Assembly: GCA_028291265.1 (NCBI GenBank) | Contig: JAQGIK010000188.1 | Span: forward strand, 1-57,376 | Direction of reading: 5' to 3' | Origin: Caulobacter sp. | Lineage (GTDB): Bacteria > Pseudomonadota > Alphaproteobacteria > Caulobacterales > Caulobacteraceae | Length of the DNA: 57,376 nt | In this document: positions 25,877 to 34,213 of the stretch, one piece after another | How positions within the stretch are numbered: position 1 is the stretch's first letter | Layout: each line of letters begins with the position of its first letter | Position numbers and translations under genes: made by a program | The notes under the pieces: generated by a model | Told to the model about the DNA's origin: nothing | What the model saw: only the letters and a program-made list of their open reading frames with translations | Database searches by the model: none

Positions 25877-28284
25877 AGCAGCCAGTCGCCGCTCTCGCCG
25901 GTGACGTCTCCGTTGATCTTCATCTGGTAATCGACCTTGCCGTCGCCGGTGGTGTCGAGCCGCAGGGTGGTGATGCCGCCCGCGAAGGTCAGAGTCATTT
26001 CGCCGGCGTGTTTGGTGAACCCCGCCACCAGGCTCAGCGTCCCCGCATAGGCGCCCGACAGGTCGAGGATATCTTCTTCGGCGGCGCTGAAGTCGTAGAC
26101 CTGGTCGGTCTCCAGCACCGGGCCGAAGGCATGGGCGACGACGAAGGTGTCGGCCCCCAGGCCGCCGCGCAGCAGGTCGTTGCCGAGGCCGCCGACGATG
26201 ATGTCGTCGCCGTCATTGCCGTTGAGGGTGTCGACGCCGCCGGCGCCGTCCAGCCGGTTGGCGCCGGCGTTGCCCTGCAGGTTGTTGGCGCCGCCGTTGC
26301 CCGATCCGTCGAGGTCGGCCAGCCCCTGCAGTTCCAGCCCCTCGACCTCGCCCTCCAGCACCCAACCACCCAGCGCCGTGCGGACGATGTCGTAGCCGCC
26401 GCCCGGCGCCTCGACGACCAGGTCGCCGATGTGGTCGATGATGTAGACGTCATTGCCCGCGCCGCCGGTCATCAGGTCGCCGTCGGCCCCGCCGTCCAGG
26501 TAGTCGTTGCCGTCGCCGCCGGTGAGGACGTCGGCGCCCAGGCCGCCGTCGAAACGGTCATTGCCCAGGCCGCCGACCAGATCGTCAGCCCCGGCGCCGC
26601 CGTTCAGCTTGTCCGCGCCGTCGCCGCCGTCGATCAGGTCGTCGCCGGCCTCGCCGTTCAGCACGTCCCCGCCGTTTCCCCCGACCAGGTCGTCGGCGCC
26701 GTCGCCGCCGTAGAGCACATCGCCCAGGTCGCCGCCGTCCAGGATGTCGTCGCCGCCCATGCCGCTCAGGATGTCCTTGCCGCCCGCGCCGATCAGGGTG
26801 TCGCCCCCGAAGCGCCCGGTGAGGCTGTCGTCGTCGGCCCCGCCCGTCTGGTCGAAGACCTTGGGAATGCCGAACACCACATAGGCCGCGCCCCTGAAAT
26901 CGGCGCCGAAGGCGCGGGCCCCGACCAGCACGTCGGAGACCCCGTCGCCATTGACGTCGGCCAGGCCGACCGAAAAGCCGCTGTAGTTGTCAATGCCCTC
27001 GCCATCCAGGCGGAAGCCGTTGTCGCCGTTGAGGCTGGCCAGGGACAGCACCGCCGCATGCGGCCCAGGTCCCCCGAACACCACATAGGTCGAGCCGGAA
27101 TAGCGGCTGTTCGGGTCGGCTTCCGGGGCGCCCAGGACCAGGTCGTCGTAGCCGTCGCCATTGACGTCGCCCGCCCCGGCGACGGCGCAGAGGGCGTCGC
27201 GCGCCGCCACGCCGTTGATCTGGAAGCCGTTGGTCCCGTCCACGCTGGCCAGGGTGGCGCCGGGCAGCAGGCCGGCGGCGTTGCCGAAGATCAGCCAGGC
27301 CGCACCGGCGTCACTGGCGGCGGCGTCGGAGCGTTGGGCGCTGACCAGCATGTCGTCATAGCCGTCGCCGTTGAAATCCCCCGCCCAGGCCACGGCGCTG
27401 GAACTCTGATCGCCCACCGCTTCGCCGACGATCAGCTGGGCGTCCGCCACGGGGGTGCTCGCGGCGAAGCTCGCCGCCCCCAGCACCAGATAGGTCCCGC
27501 CGAGATAGTTGCCGCCGATGATTTCGGAGCCGACCAGAATGTCGGCGAAACCATCGCCGTTGAAGTCCCCGCCGGCCGAGAGCGATCTGCCGGCCATCTC
27601 CACGTAGTCCCCGGTCAGGGCGAAGCCGTTGGTCCCGTTCAGGCTGGAGACGGGAACCGTGGCCGCGAACGGCTGGTCGGAACCGAAGACCACATAGGTG
27701 GCGCTGGGGCCGGCGAATCCGGCGGCGGAGACCACCAGGTCGCTCAGGCCGTCGCCGTTGATGTCGCCCGCCGAGGCCCTTCGCCCGAAGAAGGAGAAGA
27801 CCAATTCGCCGCCCACCGTGAAGCCGTTGGTTCCGTCGAGCGCCGCGAGATCGACCAGGGAGTCGAAGCCGTCCGTGCGGCCGAACACGACATAGGCGGC
27901 GCCCACGTAGTCGCCGACCCCATAGGCCCCGACCAGCAGGTCGTCCAGGCCATCGCCGTTGACGTCCCCGACGCCGGTGGCCGCGAAGCCCATGCGATCG
28001 AGGCTATCGACGCCGTGCATGCGAAAGCCGTTGGTCCCGTTCAGGGACTCCAGGGCGATCTCGGCCGGAAAGCCCTGATCGGTTCCAAACACCACATAGG
28101 CGGCGCCGGCCGAGTTGTTGAAGCCGCGCCCGCCGACGATGAAGTCCTCGATGCCATCGCCATTGACGTCGCCCGCGGAATTCACCGCCATCCCCGCGGC
28201 GGCGAACGGACCGGAGCCGGTCACCTGGAAGCCGTTTGCGCCGTTCAGGCTGGACAGGGCGATGATGGGGGCGAAGTCGGGCAT
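25873..28284 (-). CDS. FG-GAP propeller / RTX secreted calcium-binding protein (copy B)
   Basis: An 803-residue paralogue of copy A. Seven FG-GAP units (about 1-475) begin with NGANGFQVTGSG and carry DVNGDGxxD loops. RTX nonapeptides follow from FDQTGGADDDSLTGRFGG (about 476-610). Then come the VYIIDHIGDLVVEAPGGGYD linker, a second RTX run, and the tail KINGDVTGESGDWLL. No N-terminal signal peptide, fitting C-terminal type I export, though no exporter genes are nearby. It is flanked on both sides by paralogous regulator genes: divergent from C (118-base gap) and overlapping the stop of B. Confidence 0.87.
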   Translation of the reverse strand: MPDFAPIIALSSLNGANGFQVTGSGPFAAAGMAVNSAGDVNGDGIEDFIVGGRGFNNSAGAAYVVFGTDQGFPAEIALESLNGTNGFRMHGVDSLDRMGFAATGVGDVNGDGLDDLLVGAYGVGDYVGAAYVVFGRTDGFDSLVDLAALDGTNGFTVGGELVFSFFGRRASAGDINGDGLSDLVVSAAGFAGPSATYVVFGSDQPFAATVPVSSLNGTNGFALTGDYVEMAGRSLSAGGDFNGDGFADILVGSEIIGGNYLGGTYLVLGAASFAASTPVADAQLIVGEAVGDQSSSAVAWAGDFNGDGYDDMLVSAQRSDAAASDAGAAWLIFGNAAGLLPGATLASVDGTNGFQINGVAARDALCAVAGAGDVNGDGYDDLVLGAPEADPNSRYSGSTYVVFGGPGPHAAVLSLASLNGDNGFRLDGEGIDNYSGFSVGLADVNGDGVSDVLVGARAFGADFRGAAYVVFGIPKVFDQTGGADDDSLTGRFGGDTLIGAGGKDILSGMGGDDILDGGDLGDVLYGGDGADDLVGGNGGDVLNGEAGDDLIDGGDGADKLNGGAGADDLVGGLGNDRFDGGLGADVLTGGDGNDYLDGGADGDLMTGGAGNDVYIIDHIGDLVVEAPGGGYDIVRTALGGWVLEGEVEGLELQGLADLDGSGNGGANNLQGNAGANRLDGAGGVDTLNGNDGDDIIVGGLGNDLLRGGLGADTFVVAHAFGPVLETDQVYDFSAAEEDILDLSGAYAGTLSLVAGFTKHAGEMTLTFAGGITTLRLDTTGDGKVDYQMKINGDVTGESGDWLL

Positions 28285-28348
28285 GGGGTCCTCCGGTCGG
28301 CCTTGGCGAAGCGGAGGGCACTATTTGAACTGGCGCGCGGGCCGGACA

Positions 28349-28357
28349 ACTGTACTA
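28349..28357 (+). promoter_or_regulatory. ACTGTACTA motif between copy B and regulator C
   Basis: ACTGTACTA lies in the 118-base divergent region, 54 bases before regulator C and 65 bases before copy B. It matches the motif at 24972. Confidence 0.45.
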
Positions 28358-28402
28358 ATTTCGTAGTAACTCAATCTGAGGGGCTGCCGGGGGGCGCTTT
28401 CG

Positions 28403-29290
28403 ATGGAGACGGCGGCGCAATGGGTGGCGCGGATCAGTCCGCAATTGCGGACCGGGATCGCCGCGCATCCCGGCCACGAGGCGGCCCTGCGCCGGTATTT
28501 CGAGAGCTGGCTGATCCCGGCCGAGGAATCGGCGACCAGCCGATCCTTGCGTCACCTGACCCATTTCATGAGCGCGGTCTGGGTCTTCTCCCTGGACGCC
28601 GGCCCGGGCGGGATGACCTTCAGCCGTCTGAGCGAACTGCTCGACCGGGCGGGGCTGGGGGCCGGGCCGCGGGCCCGGCCGATGCTGCTCTATCTGCGCT
28701 TCATCGGCTATATCGAGCCCGTGCCGCAGGCCGACCGCGACGGGCGGGTCAAGCGCTGGCGGCCCACCGCCCGCATGGCCGCCGCCTTCCGCCAGCGCCT
28801 GAAGGACGAGCTGGCCGTCACCGCCGCGCTCGACGAGGCCGTCGCCGCCGTCCTGGCCCGGTTCGACGACGAGGCGGTGTTCGGCCGGTTCATGCTGGCG
28901 CTCGGGGAGATCGGCCTGGCCATGCTGACATCCTATGAGGCGCGGATGGCCGATGACCCGGAAGAGGCCGCGACCAACATCTTCTCCAAGCGCGTCGGGG
29001 GCATGGTGGTGATGGCCGAGCTGCTGCTGTCCGGCGGTCCCGGCGCGCCCTTTCCGGCCAGCGGGCCGGTGCGGTTCAGCCTGGCGGGCCTGGCCCGCCG
29101 CAGCGGCATCTCGCGGATGAACGTGCGCCGGATGCTGGCCGCCGCCGAGAAGGCCGGCCTGCTGACCCGCCTCGGCGAGAGCGAGGTCGATCTCGACCCG
29201 GGCCTCGGCGAGCGCGTCACGGACCTGTTCGCCTTCACCGTCCACAGCTACGGCTACTGCGCCCGCCGCGCCCTGGATGAGGCCGGCTAG
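28403..29290 (+). CDS. Putative double winged-helix regulator, paralogue C
   Basis: A 295-residue paralogue of the 24995 product with the same layout: a helical start, unit 1 around GGMTFSRLSELLDRAGLGAG with the VKRWRPTARM wing, a helical middle, and unit 2 around LAGLARRSGISRMNVRRMLA plus the GLLTRLGESE wing. It is divergent from copy B and tail-to-tail with copy C, overlapping by CTAG, so it could govern either. The start ATG at 28403 follows GGGGGGCGCTTTCG. Function is inferred only from fold-like features and position. Confidence 0.6.
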   Translation: METAAQWVARISPQLRTGIAAHPGHEAALRRYFESWLIPAEESATSRSLRHLTHFMSAVWVFSLDAGPGGMTFSRLSELLDRAGLGAGPRARPMLLYLRFIGYIEPVPQADRDGRVKRWRPTARMAAAFRQRLKDELAVTAALDEAVAAVLARFDDEAVFGRFMLALGEIGLAMLTSYEARMADDPEEAATNIFSKRVGGMVVMAELLLSGGPGAPFPASGPVRFSLAGLARRSGISRMNVRRMLAAAEKAGLLTRLGESEVDLDPGLGERVTDLFAFTVHSYGYCARRALDEAG

Positions 29291-30090
29291 AACAGCCAGT
29301 CGCCGCTCTCGCCGGTGACGTCGCCGTTGATCTTCATCTGGTAGTCGACCTTGCCGTCGCCGGTGGTGTCGAGCCGCAGGGTGGTGATCCCGCCCGCGAA
29401 GGTCAGGGTCATCTGGCCGGTCTGCTTGCTGAGGGCCCCGACCAGACTGATGGTCCCGCCAAAGGCCGCCGACAGGTCGAGGGTGTCGCCCTCCGGCGCG
29501 TTGAAGTCATAGATCTGGTCGGTCTCGACCGCGCCGCCGGCCACATGGGCGACGCGGAAGATGTCCGCCCCCAACCCGCCGCGCAAGGCCCCGTAGGGAT
29601 TGTCGAGACGGAAGCCACTGGTTCCGTCGAGACTGGAAAGGGCGATGCTGGCCGTGAAGCCGCCGCTCTTGCCGTAAACCACATAGGCCGCGCCGGAAAA
29701 GTTGCCCGTCGGATTGGCGTCCGGCGCGCCGACCACCAGATCGTCGTAGCCGTCGCTATTGAGGTCGCCCGCCGAGGTGACCGAGAAGCCGGCGTAGTTA
29801 TTGGCCGCCACGCCGTTGAGCCGGAAGCCGTTGGTCCCATCGAGGTCGGACAGCGACAGGGTCGCGGAAAACCCGCCCGCCTGGCCGAACACCACATAGG
29901 CGGCCCCCGAAGCGCTGCCGCTCTGGTTCGCCCCGGTGGCGCCGATGATCAGGTCAGCGAGGCCATCGCCATTGACGTCCCCCGCCGAGGCGACCGACCA
30001 GCCGGCGAAGTCATGGCTCGCCGCGCCCTCGATCCGGAAGCCGTTGGCGCCGTTCAGGGCGCTCAGAGCGATGACAGGGGCGAAGGGCAT
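29287..30090 (-). CDS. Shortened FG-GAP/RTX-tail protein (copy C, internal deletion)
   Basis: A 267-residue derivative of the same family. Two complete FG-GAP units (to about residue 145) and the first strand of a third (GTSGFRLDNPYG) run directly into RGGLGADIFRVAHVAGGAVETDQ. That sequence lies after the last RTX repeat in the other copies. The missing part equals about five propeller blades and nearly all RTX repeats, yet the frame is kept and the tail NGDVTGESGDWLF is intact. It could be a decaying copy or a small secreted variant. The 3' end is nearly identical in DNA to that of copy B. Confidence 0.8.
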   Translation of the reverse strand: MPFAPVIALSALNGANGFRIEGAASHDFAGWSVASAGDVNGDGLADLIIGATGANQSGSASGAAYVVFGQAGGFSATLSLSDLDGTNGFRLNGVAANNYAGFSVTSAGDLNSDGYDDLVVGAPDANPTGNFSGAAYVVYGKSGGFTASIALSSLDGTSGFRLDNPYGALRGGLGADIFRVAHVAGGAVETDQIYDFNAPEGDTLDLSAAFGGTISLVGALSKQTGQMTLTFAGGITTLRLDTTGDGKVDYQMKINGDVTGESGDWLF

Positions 30091-30137
30091 GGCGGGTCTC
30101 GTCTGTTCGACAGGGCCGGCCGTGACCCCACCGAACG

Positions 30138-30199
30138 GCGTTACAAGCCGCTCGACGGTCGCGATAGGTCTGGGCAGGAAAACGGAGATTCCGGTTTTT
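30138..30199 (-). repeat. Upstream block shared by copies C and D (C version)
   Basis: Read toward copy C, it contains a CCGGA..TCCGTTTT hairpin, then CCAGACCTATCGCG and TGTAACG, ending 48 bases before the ATG. The same elements, at the same spacing, precede copy D. It probably combines the tetR terminator with the copy-C promoter. Confidence 0.6.
30179..30199 (-). terminator. Short hairpin with T-run after tetR gene
   Basis: Just after the TetR-family stop, AAAAACCGGAATCTCCGTTTT can fold into a short stem with flanking A and T runs. Weak but plausible, possibly bidirectional. Confidence 0.4.
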
Positions 30200-30206
30200 C
30201 CGTTGT

Positions 30207-30812
30207 CTAGTTGGGGTTGTAGCCGCCGAGGAAGACCCGCACGGCCTCGGCGCAGTAGGGCCCGGCCGGGTGCAGGGGCGCGGCCTGGCCCTGCAGCAGG
30301 GGGATGGTCAGGGCCGAGTGCTCGATCATCCCCTGGAACAGGCGGGCGGCGATGGCGGTGTCGGCGATGACCAGCTGGCCGGCCGCGTGGAAGCGGACCA
30401 TCTGGCGGCGCAGGATGGCCCCCATCAGGCGGTGGGCGTTCTCATGGACGGCCCGCGCCATCTCCGGCCGCGCGGCCGCCTCCATGCCGACGATGCGGTA
30501 GATGGAGCGAACATCGGGCTCGGCCAGGAACTGGAAATAGACCTCGGCGAAGCGGGTCAGCACGGTTGTCGGATCGCCGTCCATGCGGTCGATCTCGTCG
30601 AACAATCCCTCATAGGGGGCCAGCGCCAGGTTGGTGGCGGCCTCGAACAGTCGGTCCTTGGTCGCGAAGTGGATGTAGACGGTGGCGCTGGAAACCTTGG
30701 CCAGCCTGGCCACCTCGCTCACCGTCGCCCGGTCGAAACCCTTGGTCAGGAACATTTGCCGGGCGGCGCCGAGGATTTTGGCCCGCCGCTGCTGATGGAT
30801 CTCTTCACGCAT
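30207..30812 (-). CDS. TetR/AcrR family transcriptional regulator
   Basis: A 201-residue TetR-type repressor. The DNA-binding domain (about 10-56) reads RAKILGAARQMFLTKGFDRA, then VSEVARLAKVSSATVYIHFATKDRLF. The C-terminal ligand domain resembles TetR_C members with QGMIEHSALTIPLL. Its target is unknown: upstream, across 208 bases, is the divergent TspO-like gene; downstream is FG-GAP/RTX copy C. An effect on either is possible. Confidence 0.92.
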   Translation of the reverse strand: MREEIHQQRRAKILGAARQMFLTKGFDRATVSEVARLAKVSSATVYIHFATKDRLFEAATNLALAPYEGLFDEIDRMDGDPTTVLTRFAEVYFQFLAEPDVRSIYRIVGMEAAARPEMARAVHENAHRLMGAILRRQMVRFHAAGQLVIADTAIAARLFQGMIEHSALTIPLLQGQAAPLHPAGPYCAEAVRVFLGGYNPN

Positions 30813-30951
30813 GCGGGCCCGGGGAATCGAGGGTCAGGAAACAGACAGGCAGTTCGTCATGTCAGGGCCGGGCGGTCCATGGCTAATCGGACCCGCACGG
30901 GAATGTCATGATCCCGCGCTTGCCTCGCTCCGGCGACGCGCGCGAGGGTTC

Positions 30952-30977
30952 GGAACCTGCGGCGACCGGCCGGCGTT
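30952..30977 (+). promoter_or_regulatory. EcfG/SigT-like promoter of the TspO-like gene
   Basis: GGAAC (30952-30956), a 17-base spacer and CGTT (30974-30977) match the GGAAC-N16/17-CGTT consensus of the alphaproteobacterial general stress sigma factor. The -10 element ends 43 bases before the ATG. Confidence 0.55.
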
Positions 30978-31020
30978 GAGCCGGAGGCTCCGGACACCCC
31001 AGGATCCAGGGAGACTTTGC

Positions 31021-31587
31021 ATGCGCTATGAGATGGGCCCCGAGGGGATGGTCGAGGTTGAAGCCAAACCGGTGACCACGGCGGGCCATGTGCTGCTGGG
31101 CCTGCTGCTGGCCGGCGGCGCCGTCGCCCTGGCCGAGGTCATCGCCTCGCGGCGCGGCGTCGTCGAGGAGCCCGACTACATGAGCGAACACGCCGAAGCG
31201 CAGGGGCCGGTCAGCAACCCGCCCAAGGCCGCCTTCGCGGTCATCTGGCCGTCAATGTTCACCGCCCTGACCATTTCGGGCCTGCGGGTCTGGAACAGCC
31301 CGCAGGGCGCGACGCGGACCCGGGCCCTGACCCTCTGGGGCCTGGTGCAGGGCTTTTCGGCCGCCTGGATGGCGCTGGGGCCCAAGCGGGTTGGCGGCCG
31401 GGTGGCGGTGGCGGTGGCCTCGGTCGGGGCCGGCGCGGTCTATGCCTACCACGCCGTCAAGGTGCAGCCGTCGGCCGGCGCGGTGGCGGCTCCGACGGCC
31501 GGCTGGATGGGCATCGCCAACCTGCTGAAGGACCAGTGGGACCGCCGCGGTCAAAACGGCCACGAACGCGGCCCGACCGTTCACTGA
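31021..31587 (+). CDS. TspO/MBR-like membrane protein
   Basis: A 188-residue membrane protein from the ATG at 31021, with AGGGAG upstream. After a polar start it has about five hydrophobic segments. NPPKAAFAVIWPSMFTALTI and GLRVWN resemble the first loop of TspO (tryptophan-rich sensory protein), and the end AGWMGIANLLKDQWDRR resembles its WxxFAxxLNxxIW. Similarity is distant, so tetrapyrrole binding is only a suggestion. The preceding stress-type promoter would fit. It ends five bases from the convergent stop of FG-GAP/RTX copy D. Confidence 0.5.
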   Translation: MRYEMGPEGMVEVEAKPVTTAGHVLLGLLLAGGAVALAEVIASRRGVVEEPDYMSEHAEAQGPVSNPPKAAFAVIWPSMFTALTISGLRVWNSPQGATRTRALTLWGLVQGFSAAWMALGPKRVGGRVAVAVASVGAGAVYAYHAVKVQPSAGAVAAPTAGWMGIANLLKDQWDRRGQNGHERGPTVH

Positions 31588-31591
31588 GGCG

Positions 31592-34165
31592 TCAGAGCAA
31601 CCAGTCGCCGCTCTCGGCGGTCACGTCGCCGTTGATCTTCATCTGGTAGTCGGCCTTGCCGTCACCGGTGACGTCGAGCCGCAGCACCGTGTTGCCGCCC
31701 TCGATGACCAGCGTCATCTGGCCGGCCGTCTTGCTGAAGGCCGCCACCAGGGTGAAGGCGTCGTCGGCGCCGCCGGCGATGGCGTCGATGCCGGCGAGAT
31801 CGATGATGTCGCCCTCGGCGGCGCTGAAGTCGTAGACGATGTCGGTCTCCAGCGCGCCGGCGAAGGCGTGGGCGACGAGGAAGACATCGGCCCCCAGCCC
31901 GCCGCGCAGCAGGTCGTTGCCGAGACCGCCGACGATGACATCGTCCCCGTCATTGCCGTTGATCGTGTCGACCCCGGCCAGGCCGGACAGAGTATTGCCG
32001 CCGCCGTTGCCCTGCAGGTTGTTGGCCAGGGCGTTGCCGGTCCCGTCGATGTCGAGGGCGCCCTGAAGTTCCAGGCCCTCGAGGTTGGCGCCCAGCACCC
32101 AGCCGTCCAGGGCGGTGCGGACGATGTCGTAGCCCTGGCCGGCCAGCTCGACCGTCTGGTCGCCGAAGTCGTCGACGAGATAGACGTCATTGGCCAGGCC
32201 GCCGGTCATCACGTCGGCCCCGGCCCCGCCGTCGAGATAGTCATTGCCGTCGCCGCCCGTCAGGCTGTCGGCATCGGCGCCGCCGTCGAGCCGGTCATTG
32301 CCCAGGCCGCCGATCAGGTCATCGGCGCCCAGCCCGCCGAACAGCTTGTCGGCGCCCTCGCCGCCGTCGAGGTCGTCGTTCCCGGTGTCGCCGTTCAGGG
32401 TGTCTCCGCCGGCTCCGCCGATCAGGTCGTCCGCGCCGTCGCCGCCGTAGAGCACGTCGTTGCCGTCGCCGCCGTCGATCAGGTCGGCCCCGCCCAGGCC
32501 GCTGAGGATATCCTTGCCGCCCAGCCCGCTCAGGCTGTCGGCCCCGGTTCCACCCCCCTGGGTCTCGTCCGCCCCCGTGCCGGTGAAGCTGACCGCGTCC
32601 GCGCGGCCGAAGATCACATAGCTGGCGCCGGAGTTGTCGCCGTTCGGGTCGGCGTTCCTGGCTCCGACGATCAGGTCGTCGATGCCATCGCCGTTGACGT
32701 CGCCCGCCGAGGCCACCGAAAAGCCGCTGTAGTCGTAAGTCGCCACGCCGCTGATCCGGAAGCCGTCCGTTCCATTCAAGGCGCCGAGATTGAGGTCGGC
32801 CGCGAAGGCCCCGCCCAACGCCGTGTCCTTGCCGAACACCACATAGCTGGCCCCGGAGTAACTTCCGTTCGGGTCGGCGTATTTGGCCCCGACGAACAGG
32901 TCGTCGATGCCATCGCCGTTGACGTCGCCCGCCGAGGCCACCGAACCGCCGCTGTTGTCGCCCGCCGCCGCGCCGCTGATCCGGAAGCCGTCCGTTCCAT
33001 TCAGGGCGCCGAGATTGAGGTCGGCCGCGAAGGCCCCACCCAACGCCGTGTCCTTGCCGAACACCACATAGCTGGCCCCGGAGTAGTCGCCGTTCGGGTC
33101 GGCGCGCCTGGCCCCGACGATCAGGTCGCCGATGCCGTCACCGTTTACGTCTCCCGCCGAGGCCACCGAGACGCCGCTCTGGTCGTCAGCCGCCACGCCG
33201 CTGATCCTGAACCCATCGGTTCCATTCAAGGCGCTGAGCTCGAGGTTGGCCGCGAAGGCCCCGCCCAACGCCGTGTCCTTGCCGAACACCACATAGCTGG
33301 CGCCGGAGCTGTTGATGCCGTTCGGGTTGGCTCTGTAGGCCCCGACGATCAGGTCATCAATGCCATCGCCGTTGACGTCCCCCGCCGAGGCCACCGACCA
33401 GCCGCTGTTGTCGTCAACCGCCACGCCGCTGATCCTGAACCCATCGGTTCCATTCAAGGCGCTGAGGTCGAGGTTGGCCGCGAAGGCTCCGCCCAACGCC
33501 GTGTCCTTGCCGAACACCACATAGCTGGCCCCGGAACCGTAGCCGTTCGGGTCGGCGCGCCTGGCCCCGACGATCAGGTCATCAATGCCATCGCCGTTGA
33601 CGTCCCCCGCCGAGGCCACCGAACCGCCGCTGTTGTCGCCCGCCGCCGCGCCGCTGATCCGGAAGCCGTCGGTTCCATTCAAGGCGCTAAGGTCGAGGTT
33701 GGCCGCGAAGGCCCCGCCCAACGCCGTATCCTTGCCGAACACCACATAGCTGGCGCCGGAATAACTTCCGTTCGGGTCGGCGCCAAAGGCTCCGATGATC
33801 AGGTCGTCGATCCCATCGCCATTGACGTCCCCCGCCGAGGCCACCGACCAGCCGCTGTTGTTGTCAGCCGCCACGCCGCTGATCCTGAACCCGTTGGTCC
33901 CATTCAAGGCGCTAAGGTTGAGGTTGGCCGCGAAGGCCCCGCCCAACGCCGTGTCCTTGCCGAACACCACATAGCTGGCCCCGGAGTAACTTCCGTTCGG
34001 GTCGGCGGCCCGGGCCCCGATGATCAGGTCGTCGATGCCATCGCCATTGACGTCACCCGCCGAGGCCACCGACCAGCCGCTTTGGTCGCCCTCCGCTACG
34101 CCGCTGATCCTGAACCCGTCGGTTCCATCCAGGGCGCTCAGTTCGATCACGGCTGCGAACGGCAT
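31592..34165 (-). CDS. FG-GAP propeller / RTX secreted calcium-binding protein with near-identical blades (copy D)
   Basis: An 857-residue protein, the largest of the four, starting at MPFAAVIELSALDG. Residues 1 to about 525 are seven FG-GAP units of 75 residues, each reading close to [20 protein letters not shown] then SGASYVVFGKDTALGGAFAA. At DNA level they repeat with a 225-base period (one 228). RTX repeats (GTGADETQGGGTGADSLSG onward) fill about 525-660, then the VYLVDDFGDQTVELAGQGYD linker, a second RTX run and the tail NGDVTAESGDWLL. It has no adjacent double winged-helix gene; its neighbours are the TspO-like gene and moeA. Confidence 0.88.
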   Translation of the reverse strand: MPFAAVIELSALDGTDGFRISGVAEGDQSGWSVASAGDVNGDGIDDLIIGARAADPNGSYSGASYVVFGKDTALGGAFAANLNLSALNGTNGFRISGVAADNNSGWSVASAGDVNGDGIDDLIIGAFGADPNGSYSGASYVVFGKDTALGGAFAANLDLSALNGTDGFRISGAAAGDNSGGSVASAGDVNGDGIDDLIVGARRADPNGYGSGASYVVFGKDTALGGAFAANLDLSALNGTDGFRISGVAVDDNSGWSVASAGDVNGDGIDDLIVGAYRANPNGINSSGASYVVFGKDTALGGAFAANLELSALNGTDGFRISGVAADDQSGVSVASAGDVNGDGIGDLIVGARRADPNGDYSGASYVVFGKDTALGGAFAADLNLGALNGTDGFRISGAAAGDNSGGSVASAGDVNGDGIDDLFVGAKYADPNGSYSGASYVVFGKDTALGGAFAADLNLGALNGTDGFRISGVATYDYSGFSVASAGDVNGDGIDDLIVGARNADPNGDNSGASYVIFGRADAVSFTGTGADETQGGGTGADSLSGLGGKDILSGLGGADLIDGGDGNDVLYGGDGADDLIGGAGGDTLNGDTGNDDLDGGEGADKLFGGLGADDLIGGLGNDRLDGGADADSLTGGDGNDYLDGGAGADVMTGGLANDVYLVDDFGDQTVELAGQGYDIVRTALDGWVLGANLEGLELQGALDIDGTGNALANNLQGNGGGNTLSGLAGVDTINGNDGDDVIVGGLGNDLLRGGLGADVFLVAHAFAGALETDIVYDFSAAEGDIIDLAGIDAIAGGADDAFTLVAAFSKTAGQMTLVIEGGNTVLRLDVTGDGKADYQMKINGDVTAESGDWLL
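32610..34165 (-). repeat. Seven tandem 225-bp repeats encoding propeller blades
   Basis: The landmark GCCGAACACCACATAGCTGG recurs at 32831, 33056, 33281, 33509, 33734 and 33959, i.e. every 225 or 228 bases. Divergence is concentrated in short loop codons. In-frame period, so copy number could change without breaking the gene. Confidence 0.9.
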
Positions 34166-34213
34166 GGTGGACCCCCGGTCATCCCCGGTATGAGCACCGG
34201 TCTTCACCGAAGC

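Noticed and set aside
32610..34165. CRISPR array suggested by regular repeats.
   Set aside because: The 225-bp period is far too long, repeats have no unique spacers, and they encode in-frame FG-GAP blades.
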